NCBI GenBank assembly: GCA_047495785.1
Contig: JBLDXI010000050.1
Coordinates: forward strand, 434,001 to 498,000
Length of the DNA: 64,000 nucleotides
Origin: Lepidodermella squamata
Lineage: Eukaryota; Gastrotricha
Reading direction: 5' to 3'
Shown: piece by piece, positions 52,808 to 60,525 of the stretch
Position numbering within the stretch: position 1 is the first letter of the stretch
Layout: each line of letters starts with the position of its first letter
Position numbers and translations under genes: made by a program
The notes under the pieces: model-generated
Database searches by the model: none
What the model was told of the DNA's origin: nothing
What the model saw: only the letters and a program-made list of their open reading frames with translations

Positions 52808-53938
52808 ATGACGACAACTCTGTCTATCGACAAGGCGACGACGATCATCCCGAAAATCACCGGCGAATCATGGATGGCATTCGACAATGAGTGGCGACAA
52901 TTCGTCGATATCGTTCACGCTTGTGGTGGCGCCGACCCATTGCCGATACCAACGAGTGGAGCAGACCCAAATGCCTCGGAACCACAAAAATCCAAGGTCG
53001 AGAAGATGCAATATTTTGTCAACATCCTGGGATCGTTCCTACGCGGAAAAGCACTTCAAGTCTGGTATGAAGGTAACCGAGACGACATCAAAACGCTAGC
53101 AACAGCAAAAGCAGTACTGGAGGAAGGCCTCAACCTAAGACTGACAGCAGGCAGAGCAACGAAGCAGTTCTTCTCACGCGTACAAGGCACAAACGAAACG
53201 GTACGTGATTACATCGGCGACCTCAAACGCATAATGCAACACATGGGCAAAACGGAAAGCGAACGTGAGTACTGCCTGACACAACGTTTCCTAATGGGAA
53301 TTAAACCAGCACTACGGGTGGCAGTCTTCCGGCACGGCGAACCGAAGTCACTACAGAGCGCGTATGAACTAGCAGCCCTAGAAGAAGCCGCGCTGAATTC
53401 AACGACACTAAGCGAAAACGGAGCAGTTGTAGCCCAAGTATGGCCAACACCGGACGACATCGGAACCAACGACCCCGTGAAGCTACTGGTTCAGTTGGTA
53501 CGCGATCAAAACGAGATGCTACAAACTATGAAATCGTTAGTCGGACGGAGCAATAATCGTGAGCCCGATCAACGACAGTTTAGCAATAACAACCGCCGAT
53601 ACCCACCACGACAACAGCAAAACGGACGAAACGGTCAACAACAGCCGAGACCACCTACAGCGGGTTGCTACAATTGCGGACGCCACGGCCATATCGCGAG
53701 AAACTGTAACAACGGAAGATCTTGCTACAAGTGCGGACGACGAGGACACGTGCAAGCCCAATGTCGAAGTCAAGCACCTACAAACCAGACACCGAACGAC
53801 CGTTACCCACAAAACCAACCCGACGCAACAGTAAAGCCATGGAACGTACAACAAGTCACGGAAGATCCGATCTACTGGCAACCGCAAGTCGACGAATGGG
53901 GAAACGCAAACGGGTCGACCCCTTGTCCGGGAAAGTAG
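52808..53938 (+). CDS. gag: Gag polyprotein
   Basis: 376 codons from the first in-frame ATG, which has an A at -3 (acaATGA); the frame is open further upstream from 52634 but has no earlier ATG. Gag forms the particle and binds genomic RNA. The middle part (GSFLRGKALQVWYEG, TLATAKAVLEEGLNLRL, FFSRVQGTNETVRDYI, LTQRFLMGIKPALR) has the helical, capsid-like pattern of retrotransposon Gag. Near the C-terminus are two CCHC zinc knuckles of the form C-X2-C-X4-H-X4-C (nt 53666-53764), as in nucleocapsid domains, preceded by a Gln/Arg/Asn-rich basic stretch. The frame ends at TAG 53936-53938 inside the pol overlap. Two slippery heptamers lie in its last 40 nt. The size is typical for gypsy-type Gag. 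Confidence 0.93.
   Translation: MTTTLSIDKATTIIPKITGESWMAFDNEWRQFVDIVHACGGADPLPIPTSGADPNASEPQKSKVEKMQYFVNILGSFLRGKALQVWYEGNRDDIKTLATAKAVLEEGLNLRLTAGRATKQFFSRVQGTNETVRDYIGDLKRIMQHMGKTESEREYCLTQRFLMGIKPALRVAVFRHGEPKSLQSAYELAALEEAALNSTTLSENGAVVAQVWPTPDDIGTNDPVKLLVQLVRDQNEMLQTMKSLVGRSNNREPDQRQFSNNNRRYPPRQQQNGRNGQQQPRPPTAGCYNCGRHGHIARNCNNGRSCYKCGRRGHVQAQCRSQAPTNQTPNDRYPQNQPDATVKPWNVQQVTEDPIYWQPQVDEWGNANGSTPCPGK
53899..53905 (+). promoter_or_regulatory. Programmed -1 ribosomal frameshift site (gggaaac)
   Basis: The heptamer reads G GGA AAC in the gag frame (…TGG GGA AAC…), a canonical X XXY YYZ site used by several retroviruses. Pol lies in the -1 frame and is open here (KRKRVDPLSG follows the shift). 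Starting 6 nt after the heptamer, gggtcg (53912-53917) can pair with cgaccc (53944-53949), enclosing further possible pairing; the spacing suits a stimulatory structure. Confidence 0.75.
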
Positions 53939-56900
53939 CGGAACGACCCAAGCAACAAGACGATACGAACGACCCGGAAGCATGTATGACGGTAAACAAT
54001 GTAAATAACAATAAGGTGGCGGGTTACGGATTACATGCTGATGTTTCATTTAATAGTAGTGATGTAGGAAAACATATATCGAAAAATTTGTTGTTTATGT
54101 TAGACACAGGCGCAGAAATTAGTTGTATCAATAGCAAACATGTCCCGAAGTCAACAACCCTGGAACCAGCGTTAGCAGTCGGTGCAGACGGTCAAGACCT
54201 CAGCGTGCGAGGAAAAACCAAGTGCGAAGTTACCCCGGAAAATGGTCAAGCATACAAGGACGAAGTTTTGGTTGTCGAAGGTTTGTGCACCGACGGACTA
54301 CTCGGGTTCGACTTCATGAAGCAAAACGCCAACGGTATCAACTTCCAACGCAAGACGCTCGAATTCAAGGAAGGTCCAGTAAAACTCAAAGAAGTCCAAT
54401 CAAGGCGAAAAATGTTGGCAGCCGTACATGCTAGCGAAAAAGTGGAGATCCCAGCGTTCAGTGTCAAAGCGATCCGAGGTACCATTGGTGATGGTAAACG
54501 GAAATCGTACGGAACAGGCATCGTTGTCGGCGCCGAAAACACTTGCAATCAGAAAATGTGCGAAGTTATCCCTAGCCTGACAAAGACACCGTACGGACAA
54601 GTCAACGTACTTTATGTCAATCTGATGGACGAAGCGGTAAGCATTGAAAAAGATGAACCTATTGCAGGGTATGAAGAGGCCGAAGAAGCAACAATCCAAA
54701 CGATCGGTAAATTCCGACGTGCGACCGAAACCGAAAGGAAGCAACTCCCAAAGCCAAACCTCCGCCAGCTGATCAAACTACACAGCGACATCCCGAAAGA
54801 ACACGCCGAGAAATTCTACCAGCTAGCAGAAAAATACCCTGAAATCTTCTCTGTCTCGGACGACGATTTCGGGTACACCACCTACGTCAAGCACGAAATT
54901 CGAACAAATGGCGGCCCAATCCGTCAAACCGGTTACCGCCTGGGACGAAGCCAACTGGAAGAAGTCGAGTCGAAAATCAAGGATATGCTTAAGAAAAAGG
55001 TAATTCGCCCCAGTTCATCTGCATGGTCATCACCGATCGTCATGGTACCCAAAAAGTCGGGCGAAATGAGATTCTGTGTCGACCTGCGCAAAGTCAACGA
55101 CGTCACGGAGAAAGATGCGTTCCCACTACCACGTACCGACGACATATTGGAAGCACTGGGAGGATCGCAACTGTACAGTACTATGGACCTTACCAGCGGA
55201 TACTGGCAATTGGAACTCGAAGAATCAAGCAAGGAGAAGACCGCGTTCGTCACACCCTTCGGACTCTACGAATTCAACCGCATGCCATTCGGGCTGTGTA
55301 ACGCCCCAGCCACGTTTCAAAGATTGATGATGTTCGTACTAAACGGCCTGTTATACCGCGAAGTTTTGGTGTACCTCGACGACATCATCGTATTCAGCAA
55401 GACACTTGAAGAGCAACTCGAACGTCTTGAACGAGTTTTCATTCGACTGCGTGATGCAGGTTTGAAAATTAAACCATCTAAATGCAATTTTCTTTGTCCT
55501 TCAGTTACCTACTTGGGACACGTCGTCTCGAAAGATGGTATCAAACCCGATCCGAATCGCATTTCAGCTGTCAAAAACTGGCCGACACCTAATAGTGCCG
55601 CACAAGTGCGATCATTCCTGGGCCTAGCCAATTATTATCGGCGTTTTGTTCCAAAATTCGCCGACATTGCGAAACCACTATACAATCTCCTCAAGAAAGG
55701 CGAGAAATTCAACTGGACAACAGAAACAAAACAATCCTTCGAAACATTGCGTGACAAACTGGTTACTCACCCGATCTTGGCCTACCCGAACTTCGAGTTA
55801 CCCTTCAGAGTCGACACTGATGCTTCAAACTTTGCTATCGGAGCCATCCTGAGTCAAAAACAAGACGGACAAGAACGAGTCATTGCCTACGCGAGCCGAA
55901 CATTGAACCAGGCTGAACGAAACTACATGACGACGGAACGAGAACTCTTGGCTGCAACATGGGGTGTGGCGCAATTCGCACCATTCTTGAAATCCAAAGC
56001 GCAAGGTGGAGCATTCGAGCTATGGACCGACCACAACCCTTTGACAAGTCTACGCGCTTTGAAAGATCGCGGAGGAAAGCTAGCACGATACGAGTATCAA
56101 CTGATGCCCTATGAAATCACGTTCAAATGGAGAAAAGGCATCGACCATTCTAATGCCGATAGTCTGTCGCGAAGACCCGACCTTGAAGCTTTACCAATGG
56201 TCGGAAAAATCATCACGTTCGAACAACCAGACATCAACCGCGACGACGTTAAAATCGCACAACGAGAAGACGGAGAACTGAATTTGATTATAAAGCAATT
56301 GGAAGAGAATCCAGCGATCGGCGAAAAGTATGGTTTAAAATTAGCTGACAATGTTCTTTATCGTTACAGAGGTGAAAAAGGAGCAATCGTTATCCCGCCG
56401 GCGTTAAGACCTACAATTCTTAAGGCGATCCACGACGATATGGGTCACCTAGGCACCGAACGAACCCTTCAACGATTACGCGAACGATTCTACTGGCGCG
56501 GTTTCGAACTCGATACCGAAATCTACGTCAAATGTTGCGAACAATGTCAACGCCGCAAGAACCCACCAAAAACCCCTGTGGCCCCGCTCAACCCGATTGT
56601 GGTCAACCGACCAATGGAAATCGTCGGATGGGATGTCATGGGACCGATACAGCCAACATCGTCGAGTGGTCACCAGTACATTCTCGTCATTGGCGACTTA
56701 TTCTCCAAATACATCGAAGCATTCCCAATGAAAAACTACACGTCGGAAACACTGCTAAAACACCTCAACGGTTTTATGCTTCGCCACGGAGTACCTCAAA
56801 AACTTTTGAATGATCAAGGTAGTTCGCTGAATTCTGAAGTTGTTGAACAGGTTTGCAAGATGCTGAAAATCAAACACGTTCGAACTTCGAGCTACCACGC

Positions 56901-57744
56901 CCAAACAAATGGTTTCGTTGAACGACAGAACCGGAACCTTCAAAACATGCTAGCCAAGTACCTTCACGGCAAGTCACAGCGCGAATGGGATAGTTACCTG
57001 CCAGTTGCAGTGTTCGCCTACAACACTTCGGAGCACGAATCAACGAAGTACATGCCATATTTCCTATGGTACGGACGACCGCCACGCATCCCGATCGATG
57101 CCTTGCAACTGTACGAACCCTATCACGCCAGCGGTCTTACCCCATCGAAAGAAGACCCACAAGGCTATGCTACGAAAACATGGGCAGCACTGCGCGATGC
57201 GTACGAAGCGACACGGCAAAGACTCTTGAAAGCGCAAGCACGCCAAAAGGACCAGTACGACAAAAAGGAGAACGTGACAAACTACGTAACGGGACAATTG
57301 GTTTGGCTCAATTTACGCACGGTAAACACGAAAAATAACGAAGGTCGCAAATGGCTACTCAGTTGGCGAGGCCCGTTCACCGTACTGGCACCGTTGAAGA
57401 ACAGCACCTACTTGATTCGACTGTTTGATGGCAGTGGACCGGAGAAAGTTGTACACCACAATCGATTGAAACCGTATTTCGGATGCCCACCGAGAACGAC
57501 TAAACAATGGACGGAAAATGTTGGCAGTGACGATCTCGACGTAATCGTTGAAGACCCCGACGAATCAACCAATTGGCCAGAATTCTGGGCAAGTCACAAT
57601 GTCGAGGAACAGTCGGAGCGACCGACGGTCGAGCAACCTGCACCGGCGAGAAGTGACGAACGAGTAATTCCGATCAGATCATTCACGGACGACTTCCTGG
57701 AGGAAACGGATCGACTACTACAAGGATTGCCAATTCACAAATGA
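53902..57744 (+). CDS. pol: Pol polyprotein: protease, reverse transcriptase, RNase H, integrase
   Basis: 1280 codons from the presumed -1 frameshift; the frame is open back to at least 53722. Protease: LDTGAEISCI, with the active-site DTG at 54103-54111. Reverse transcriptase: VIRPSSSAWSSPIVMVPKK, RFCVDLRKVN, SGYWQLEL, FGLCNAPATFQRLM, and the catalytic YLDD at 55372-55383. RNase H: FRVDTDAS (55813), TERELLA and WTDHNPL (56029). Integrase: an H-X4-H-X29-C-X2-C zinc finger (56431-56547), then the catalytic triad Asp 56632, Asp 56812 and Glu 56920 with exactly 35 residues between the last two. The C-terminus has a GPF/Y-type module (WRGPFTV…VVHHNRLKPYF) and an acidic tail. All key residues are present, no stop or frameshift is seen, and there is no chromodomain. 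A basic KRKR sits just after the shift. Confidence 0.96.
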   Translation, partial: KRKRVDPLSGKVAERPKQQDDTNDPEACMTVNNVNNNKVAGYGLHADVSFNSSDVGKHISKNLLFMLDTGAEISCINSKHVPKSTTLEPALAVGADGQDLSVRGKTKCEVTPENGQAYKDEVLVVEGLCTDGLLGFDFMKQNANGINFQRKTLEFKEGPVKLKEVQSRRKMLAAVHASEKVEIPAFSVKAIRGTIGDGKRKSYGTGIVVGAENTCNQKMCEVIPSLTKTPYGQVNVLYVNLMDEAVSIEKDEPIAGYEEAEEATIQTIGKFRRATETERKQLPKPNLRQLIKLHSDIPKEHAEKFYQLAEKYPEIFSVSDDDFGYTTYVKHEIRTNGGPIRQTGYRLGRSQLEEVESKIKDMLKKKVIRPSSSAWSSPIVMVPKKSGEMRFCVDLRKVNDVTEKDAFPLPRTDDILEALGGSQLYSTMDLTSGYWQLELEESSKEKTAFVTPFGLYEFNRMPFGLCNAPATFQRLMMFVLNGLLYREVLVYLDDIIVFSKTLEEQLERLERVFIRLRDAGLKIKPSKCNFLCPSVTYLGHVVSKDGIKPDPNRISAVKNWPTPNSAAQVRSFLGLANYYRRFVPKFADIAKPLYNLLKKGEKFNWTTETKQSFETLRDKLVTHPILAYPNFELPFRVDTDASNFAIGAILSQKQDGQERVIAYASRTLNQAERNYMTTERELLAATWGVAQFAPFLKSKAQGGAFELWTDHNPLTSLRALKDRGGKLARYEYQLMPYEITFKWRKGIDHSNADSLSRRPDLEALPMVGKIITFEQPDINRDDVKIAQREDGELNLIIKQLEENPAIGEKYGLKLADNVLYRYRGEKGAIVIPPALRPTILKAIHDDMGHLGTERTLQRLRERFYWRGFELDTEIYVKCCEQCQRRKNPPKTPVAPLNPIVVNRPMEIVGWDVMGPIQPTSSSGHQYILVIGDLFSKYIEAFPMKNYTSETLLKHLNGFMLRHGVPQKLLNDQGSSLNSEVVEQVCKMLKIKHVRTSSYHAQTNGFVERQNRNLQNMLAKYLHGKSQREWDSYLPVAVFAYNTSEHESTKYMPYFLWYGRPPRIPIDALQLYEPYHASGLTPSKEDPQGYATKTWAALRDAYEATRQRLLKAQARQKDQYDKKENVTNYVTGQLVWLNLRTVNTKNNEGRKWLLSWRGPFTVLAPLKNSTYLIRLFDGSGPEKVVHHNRLKPYFGCPPRTTKQWTENVGSDDLDVIVEDPDESTNWPEFWASHNVEEQSERPTVEQPAPARSDERVIPIRSFTDDFLEETDRLLQGLPIHK
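53929..53935 (+). promoter_or_regulatory. Second candidate slippery heptamer (gggaaag) abutting the gag stop
   Basis: G GGA AAG is in the gag frame and is followed directly by the gag TAG. It fits X XXY YYZ, but a final G is less favoured in eukaryotes. It could be a back-up or an older site; the upstream gggaaac is the better candidate. Confidence 0.4.
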
Positions 57745-57852
57745 ACAGTAGTAACCAGTAACCCCGAAACCCTTAGTATGTAGTAAGATTAAAGAAAGTG
57801 GTTGCTGCGCGGCGTCAAGCGCCAGCGCAAGGTGTATGTGTTTTGTTTTTAG
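57745..57852 (+). promoter_or_regulatory. pol-env intergenic region with hairpin and 3' splice site
   Basis: 108 bp. tgcgcggcg (57806-57814) and cgccagcgca (57820-57829) form a GC-rich stem-loop of nine pairs with one bulged A and a 5-nt loop. It is followed at once by a pyrimidine-rich tract (gtgttttgtttttag) ending in AG at 57851-57852, directly before the env ATG. This is a strong 3' splice acceptor and implies that env is translated from a spliced RNA, as in gypsy and retroviruses. If it is used, the start-codon context comes from the upstream exon. Candidate donors in gag are weak guesses (gtaacc at 53073, gtacgt at 53201). Confidence 0.75.
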
Positions 57853-59691
57853 ATGAATATTTTATCTTATGTTATATGGAGTGCGACGATAATTGGAACG
57901 GTAGCGACGCCCGTCGAGCAGGAATTTTGGCAGAAGCTGTTACTTCTTGGTCGCAGTCATGAAATGATCGCATGGTATGACACTGAAGTCCCTGTTGTCC
58001 TCCACCACGACCTCCACTTCCGACCACTCCATATCCGAGCCGGCATGTTCAAGTGGAAGGCCCTCAAAGCCATGATTGACCAATGGAACGCCAATTTCCC
58101 CAAACTAACCCCAATATTCACCGATACCGTCGACGACAACCGTCGAGCCAAACGGGACGTTTGCGAGTATGCGGTGCTACGATGGTTCTATGAACTTTTC
58201 AATGGAAAATGCTCGATATTGGGCAGGGGCGCCAAAGAAGCGCTACTCGATGAAGCCAACACCCTTCAACGCGAAAACACCGTAGCCCGAATAATCAATG
58301 ACCAGACGGCAACACTGTCGACGGAGGCTCATCAACTCCATAGTGAAGTGGGCGACATTGAGGATTTTCTCACTAATTATTATCAAGGTGGAGTGGGCAA
58401 TGCGGTCGATTCTCAATTACTACTAGCAGTGTGGCATTTATCGAATTTCGTCGAACAACGCACCGTTTGGGACCAGATCGAACGGTTGAAGGCTGCAAGT
58501 CGCATGGGAAGCTTTGCAATCAGCGATTTGCCGAACGCTGTACGTGCTAAATTCGAAACAGTCGTCATCTCTGCGATCAACCACATTAACGGTTCGGAAC
58601 TTACGCGGGCGATGGTCCTAGGGCACGCACCGATCTTCCAACGACCACACTTCCAGTGGGTTACCGAGCAGTCACAAGTAAGCTTCCAACTAAGGGCGTC
58701 GCTACCAATCGTCGCGATGGAGAGTTGCCATATCTTCCGATTGTCACCAGTGACGTTGAAAACAAACCGCGGTTGTGTAGGACCTGCCGAAGACGCTTAC
58801 AAGGGCAAGTTAATTTTGAAATGTGTTGACAAGTACTTTTATTTTGAAGAGAGCCGGCTGGCACAATGTCATCAAGCCAACGCCAGAACCTATCTTTGCG
58901 ATAACGCCGCAAGCCAATCCCGAGTTACAGTTCGGCCGAACGCCCATTCACTCGATGTTCTGGCGCATGGCGAGTCAGTGGTGTGCCCGAGATTAAAAAC
59001 GATTCGAATCAGTGGAGATACCGTGTTGTTGACTGGAGATGCCCGGGTCAAGTTTACGAAAGGGGAGAACGTCTCCGAGGAGTTGGCACCGGCTGGTACG
59101 GTGATGCAAATTCCGTGTGGTGGCTCGCTCCAAGTTGCCGACGAGCTACCGCTGATGGTTGTTGGATCCAACTGTATGGACAATCTTTCGATGGCGCCAA
59201 TCGAAATTGCAAGTGTTGACGAGCTCGATTTTACGGTGAATACGAATCAGTCGAATAATACTGTGTTGGAAACCCTGGTGACAAAGATGGTGGCAAGTCG
59301 AAAATCGGATAAGTGGGCAGATTTAGAAGCAGCGTACACCCGTCGTAGTAACGAAATTGGCAATCTGTTCGCGAAAACGGACGAGGAACTCGCTAACGTC
59401 AAAGCTGAAATTGCTAAGATAGTCGAAATTGGCGATCAAGTTCCGCTTGTATGGTACTTCTTGGCAACAATCCTGATGATCCTGTCGATGGCAAATTCTG
59501 TAGCTTTGGTGTTTCTTCTTGGTCGTACAAAGGTGGCAACGACAATTCGTTCGGTAGTACGACCGCAACCAGAACCGCAACTAAGCTTAACGCCGACGGC
59601 AGTTCGGTACGATAAGGAAGAAGATATCGTTTTCATCACGCCACCTGACGAACCCGACGAGCCCGACGTTAAAGATGGGCACCTCATTTAG
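57853..59691 (+). CDS. env: Env-like glycoprotein (third ORF)
   Basis: 612 residues, starting at the ATG immediately after the splice acceptor. Visible parts: a short N-terminal hydrophobic signal peptide (residues ~4-19); a furin-type cleavage site RRAKR at 97-101; after it an aromatic stretch (VLRWFYELFNG) and a long heptad-like helix (about 126-172); ten cysteines, all downstream of the cleavage site (104, 120, 292, 308, 324, 339, 349, 378, 422, 441); potential N-glycosylation at 246, 406, 444, 465 and 468; a membrane anchor at about 530-557; and a ~55-residue acidic cytoplasmic tail. This is the layout of a type I membrane fusion protein. The early furin site followed by a helical region recalls the baculovirus F-like envelopes of insect errantiviruses, but family membership is inferred from layout, not proven. 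A membrane-fusion role is likely; no break is seen. Confidence 0.85.
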   Translation: MNILSYVIWSATIIGTVATPVEQEFWQKLLLLGRSHEMIAWYDTEVPVVLHHDLHFRPLHIRAGMFKWKALKAMIDQWNANFPKLTPIFTDTVDDNRRAKRDVCEYAVLRWFYELFNGKCSILGRGAKEALLDEANTLQRENTVARIINDQTATLSTEAHQLHSEVGDIEDFLTNYYQGGVGNAVDSQLLLAVWHLSNFVEQRTVWDQIERLKAASRMGSFAISDLPNAVRAKFETVVISAINHINGSELTRAMVLGHAPIFQRPHFQWVTEQSQVSFQLRASLPIVAMESCHIFRLSPVTLKTNRGCVGPAEDAYKGKLILKCVDKYFYFEESRLAQCHQANARTYLCDNAASQSRVTVRPNAHSLDVLAHGESVVCPRLKTIRISGDTVLLTGDARVKFTKGENVSEELAPAGTVMQIPCGGSLQVADELPLMVVGSNCMDNLSMAPIEIASVDELDFTVNTNQSNNTVLETLVTKMVASRKSDKWADLEAAYTRRSNEIGNLFAKTDEELANVKAEIAKIVEIGDQVPLVWYFLATILMILSMANSVALVFLLGRTKVATTIRSVVRPQPEPQLSLTPTAVRYDKEEDIVFITPPDEPDEPDVKDGHLI

Positions 59692-59753
59692 AATAGTTAA
59701 CACTGTGTAGCAGGTAGCTCTTTGAACTGAAATATTCTTTTCTGCGCCGTTTG

Positions 59754-59759
59754 TTTATT
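59754..59759 (-). promoter_or_regulatory. Antisense AATAAA
   Basis: The plus strand reads tttatt, giving AATAAA on the minus strand, 275 bp beyond the stop of the antisense ORF. It is the first such signal downstream of that ORF. It supports, but does not prove, an antisense transcription unit. Confidence 0.35.
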
Positions 59760-59776
59760 GAAAAGGGGAGGGAAAA
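59760..59776 (+). promoter_or_regulatory. Second polypurine tract
   Basis: gaaaaggggagggaaaa is 17 uninterrupted purines and contains a near copy of the 3' PPT core (ggggaggaaa, 60492-60501). It lies 68 bp after the env stop and 725 bp before the 3' LTR. It could prime a second plus strand, or mark the element's former 3' end before the downstream segment was acquired. Confidence 0.5.
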
Positions 59777-60033
59777 TAGTAAGTTGAATAGTGGAATGAT
59801 TGTAGCATTCATTACAGTAGTAACGTGCAGTAGTTTGTAGCGTATTATGCAAAGTAGTATACATAGTATACAATGTAGTTGTCGTATGCAATGAATGGTT
59901 GCGTGTGAATGGTAGTGTTGTATAGTTGCATGAATGACTCTGTAAAAACATGTAGTTCAGAATGTATTTTGTTTTGAAAAAGGTTATCTCACAACTCTAC
60001 GGTCGACTGTTCTATATCGGTGTTGGAGTGATG

Positions 60034-60525
60034 TCACGGAACGCGTTGCGGCGCATCCTCGTCGTTATTGTCATCGCCGCCAACAATTGCGACATTGGCA
60101 GCAGCCTGCGGCACAGCCCGATCCACGGTCGCGTCAATCGCGTTAAGCGCATCCGCAAGTTCTGGCGCGAATTCCGCAACCAAGGCCTCCAGCTCCGGAT
60201 CGGGTGCCAATAATTGTTGACGGACGCTTTGATGGAAACGCATGACTGCGTCGTCAACTGCAACAGTGCGGGCTTGGTCAGCATAAACCGATAACTGGAG
60301 CTCGTACGTCGCAATAATAAAATGGGCGAATTCTACGACACCCGCAATCGTCGTTAAGTCTAGAGCTTCGAGGCCCGCGATCGACATTTTGGCAATGTTG
60401 CAGATTTGAAAGTTTCCCAATTGAAATGAATAGGCAATGGCAAGTACCCCAACAAGTTGGTTTGATGGACACCGGTAGTCAAAGGATAAACGGGGAGGAA
60501 ATGTAACCGGTGTGAAGTCGACCAT
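60034..60525 (-). CDS. Antisense ORF of unknown function in the 3' region of the LTR element
   Basis: 163 codons on the strand opposite gag-pol-env, starting 24 bp inside the 3' LTR. The ATG has a favourable context (gtcATGG). I do not recognise the protein. A second in-frame Met (residue 47, MSIAGLEALDL) could also serve as a start. The middle looks helical with regular hydrophobic spacing (VVEFAHFIIATYELQL, PELEALVAEFAPELADALNA), and the C-terminus is very acidic (GGDDNNDEDAPQRVP). No signal peptide, membrane segment or cysteine cluster is apparent beyond a mildly hydrophobic N-terminus. The sense strand here has only short frames. An antisense AATAAA lies 275 bp downstream (59754-59759). 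Antisense genes read from the 3' LTR are known in other retroelements (HTLV HBZ, aORFs of plant Ty3/gypsy), so expression is plausible but unproven. It may also be a captured host sequence. Confidence 0.5.
   Translation of the reverse strand: MVDFTPVTFPPRLSFDYRCPSNQLVGVLAIAYSFQLGNFQICNIAKMSIAGLEALDLTTIAGVVEFAHFIIATYELQLSVYADQARTVAVDDAVMRFHQSVRQQLLAPDPELEALVAEFAPELADALNAIDATVDRAVPQAAANVAIVGGDDNNDEDAPQRVP
60492..60501 (+). promoter_or_regulatory. Polypurine tract before the 3' LTR
   Basis: ggggaggaaa immediately precedes the 3' LTR (tgtaac). This is the expected plus-strand primer of an LTR retrotransposon. Confidence 0.85.

Larger units (their letters stand above)
59692..60033. other. AT-rich 3' region of the LTR element, no sense gene
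   Basis: About 340 bp with tagtag- and gtatac-rich sequence and no convincing sense ORF. It contains a polypurine run at 59760-59776 and, on the minus strand, an AATAAA (59754-59759) that could end an antisense transcript. It separates env from the antisense ORF. Confidence 0.7.

Noticed and set aside
53559-53834. Short plus-strand ORF in the third frame over the zinc knuckles
   Set aside because: It is a shadow of gag and pol, without recognisable sequence.
53537-54049. 170-codon minus-strand ORF over the gag-pol overlap
   Set aside because: It lies opposite two real, overlapping sense frames whose codon bias can keep it open; its composition (Val/Leu/Ser/Arg-rich) is not protein-like and there is no context for it.
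54933-57297. Several 60-114-codon minus-strand or alternate-frame ORFs over pol
   Set aside because: They all lie within the motif-rich pol frame and match nothing; they are expected by chance in GC-balanced coding DNA.
59962-60213. 83-codon plus-strand ORF opposite the antisense ORF
   Set aside because: It is shorter, Arg/Ile-rich in a way typical of a complementary-strand shadow, and less protein-like than the minus-strand frame. I keep the antisense frame as the better candidate.
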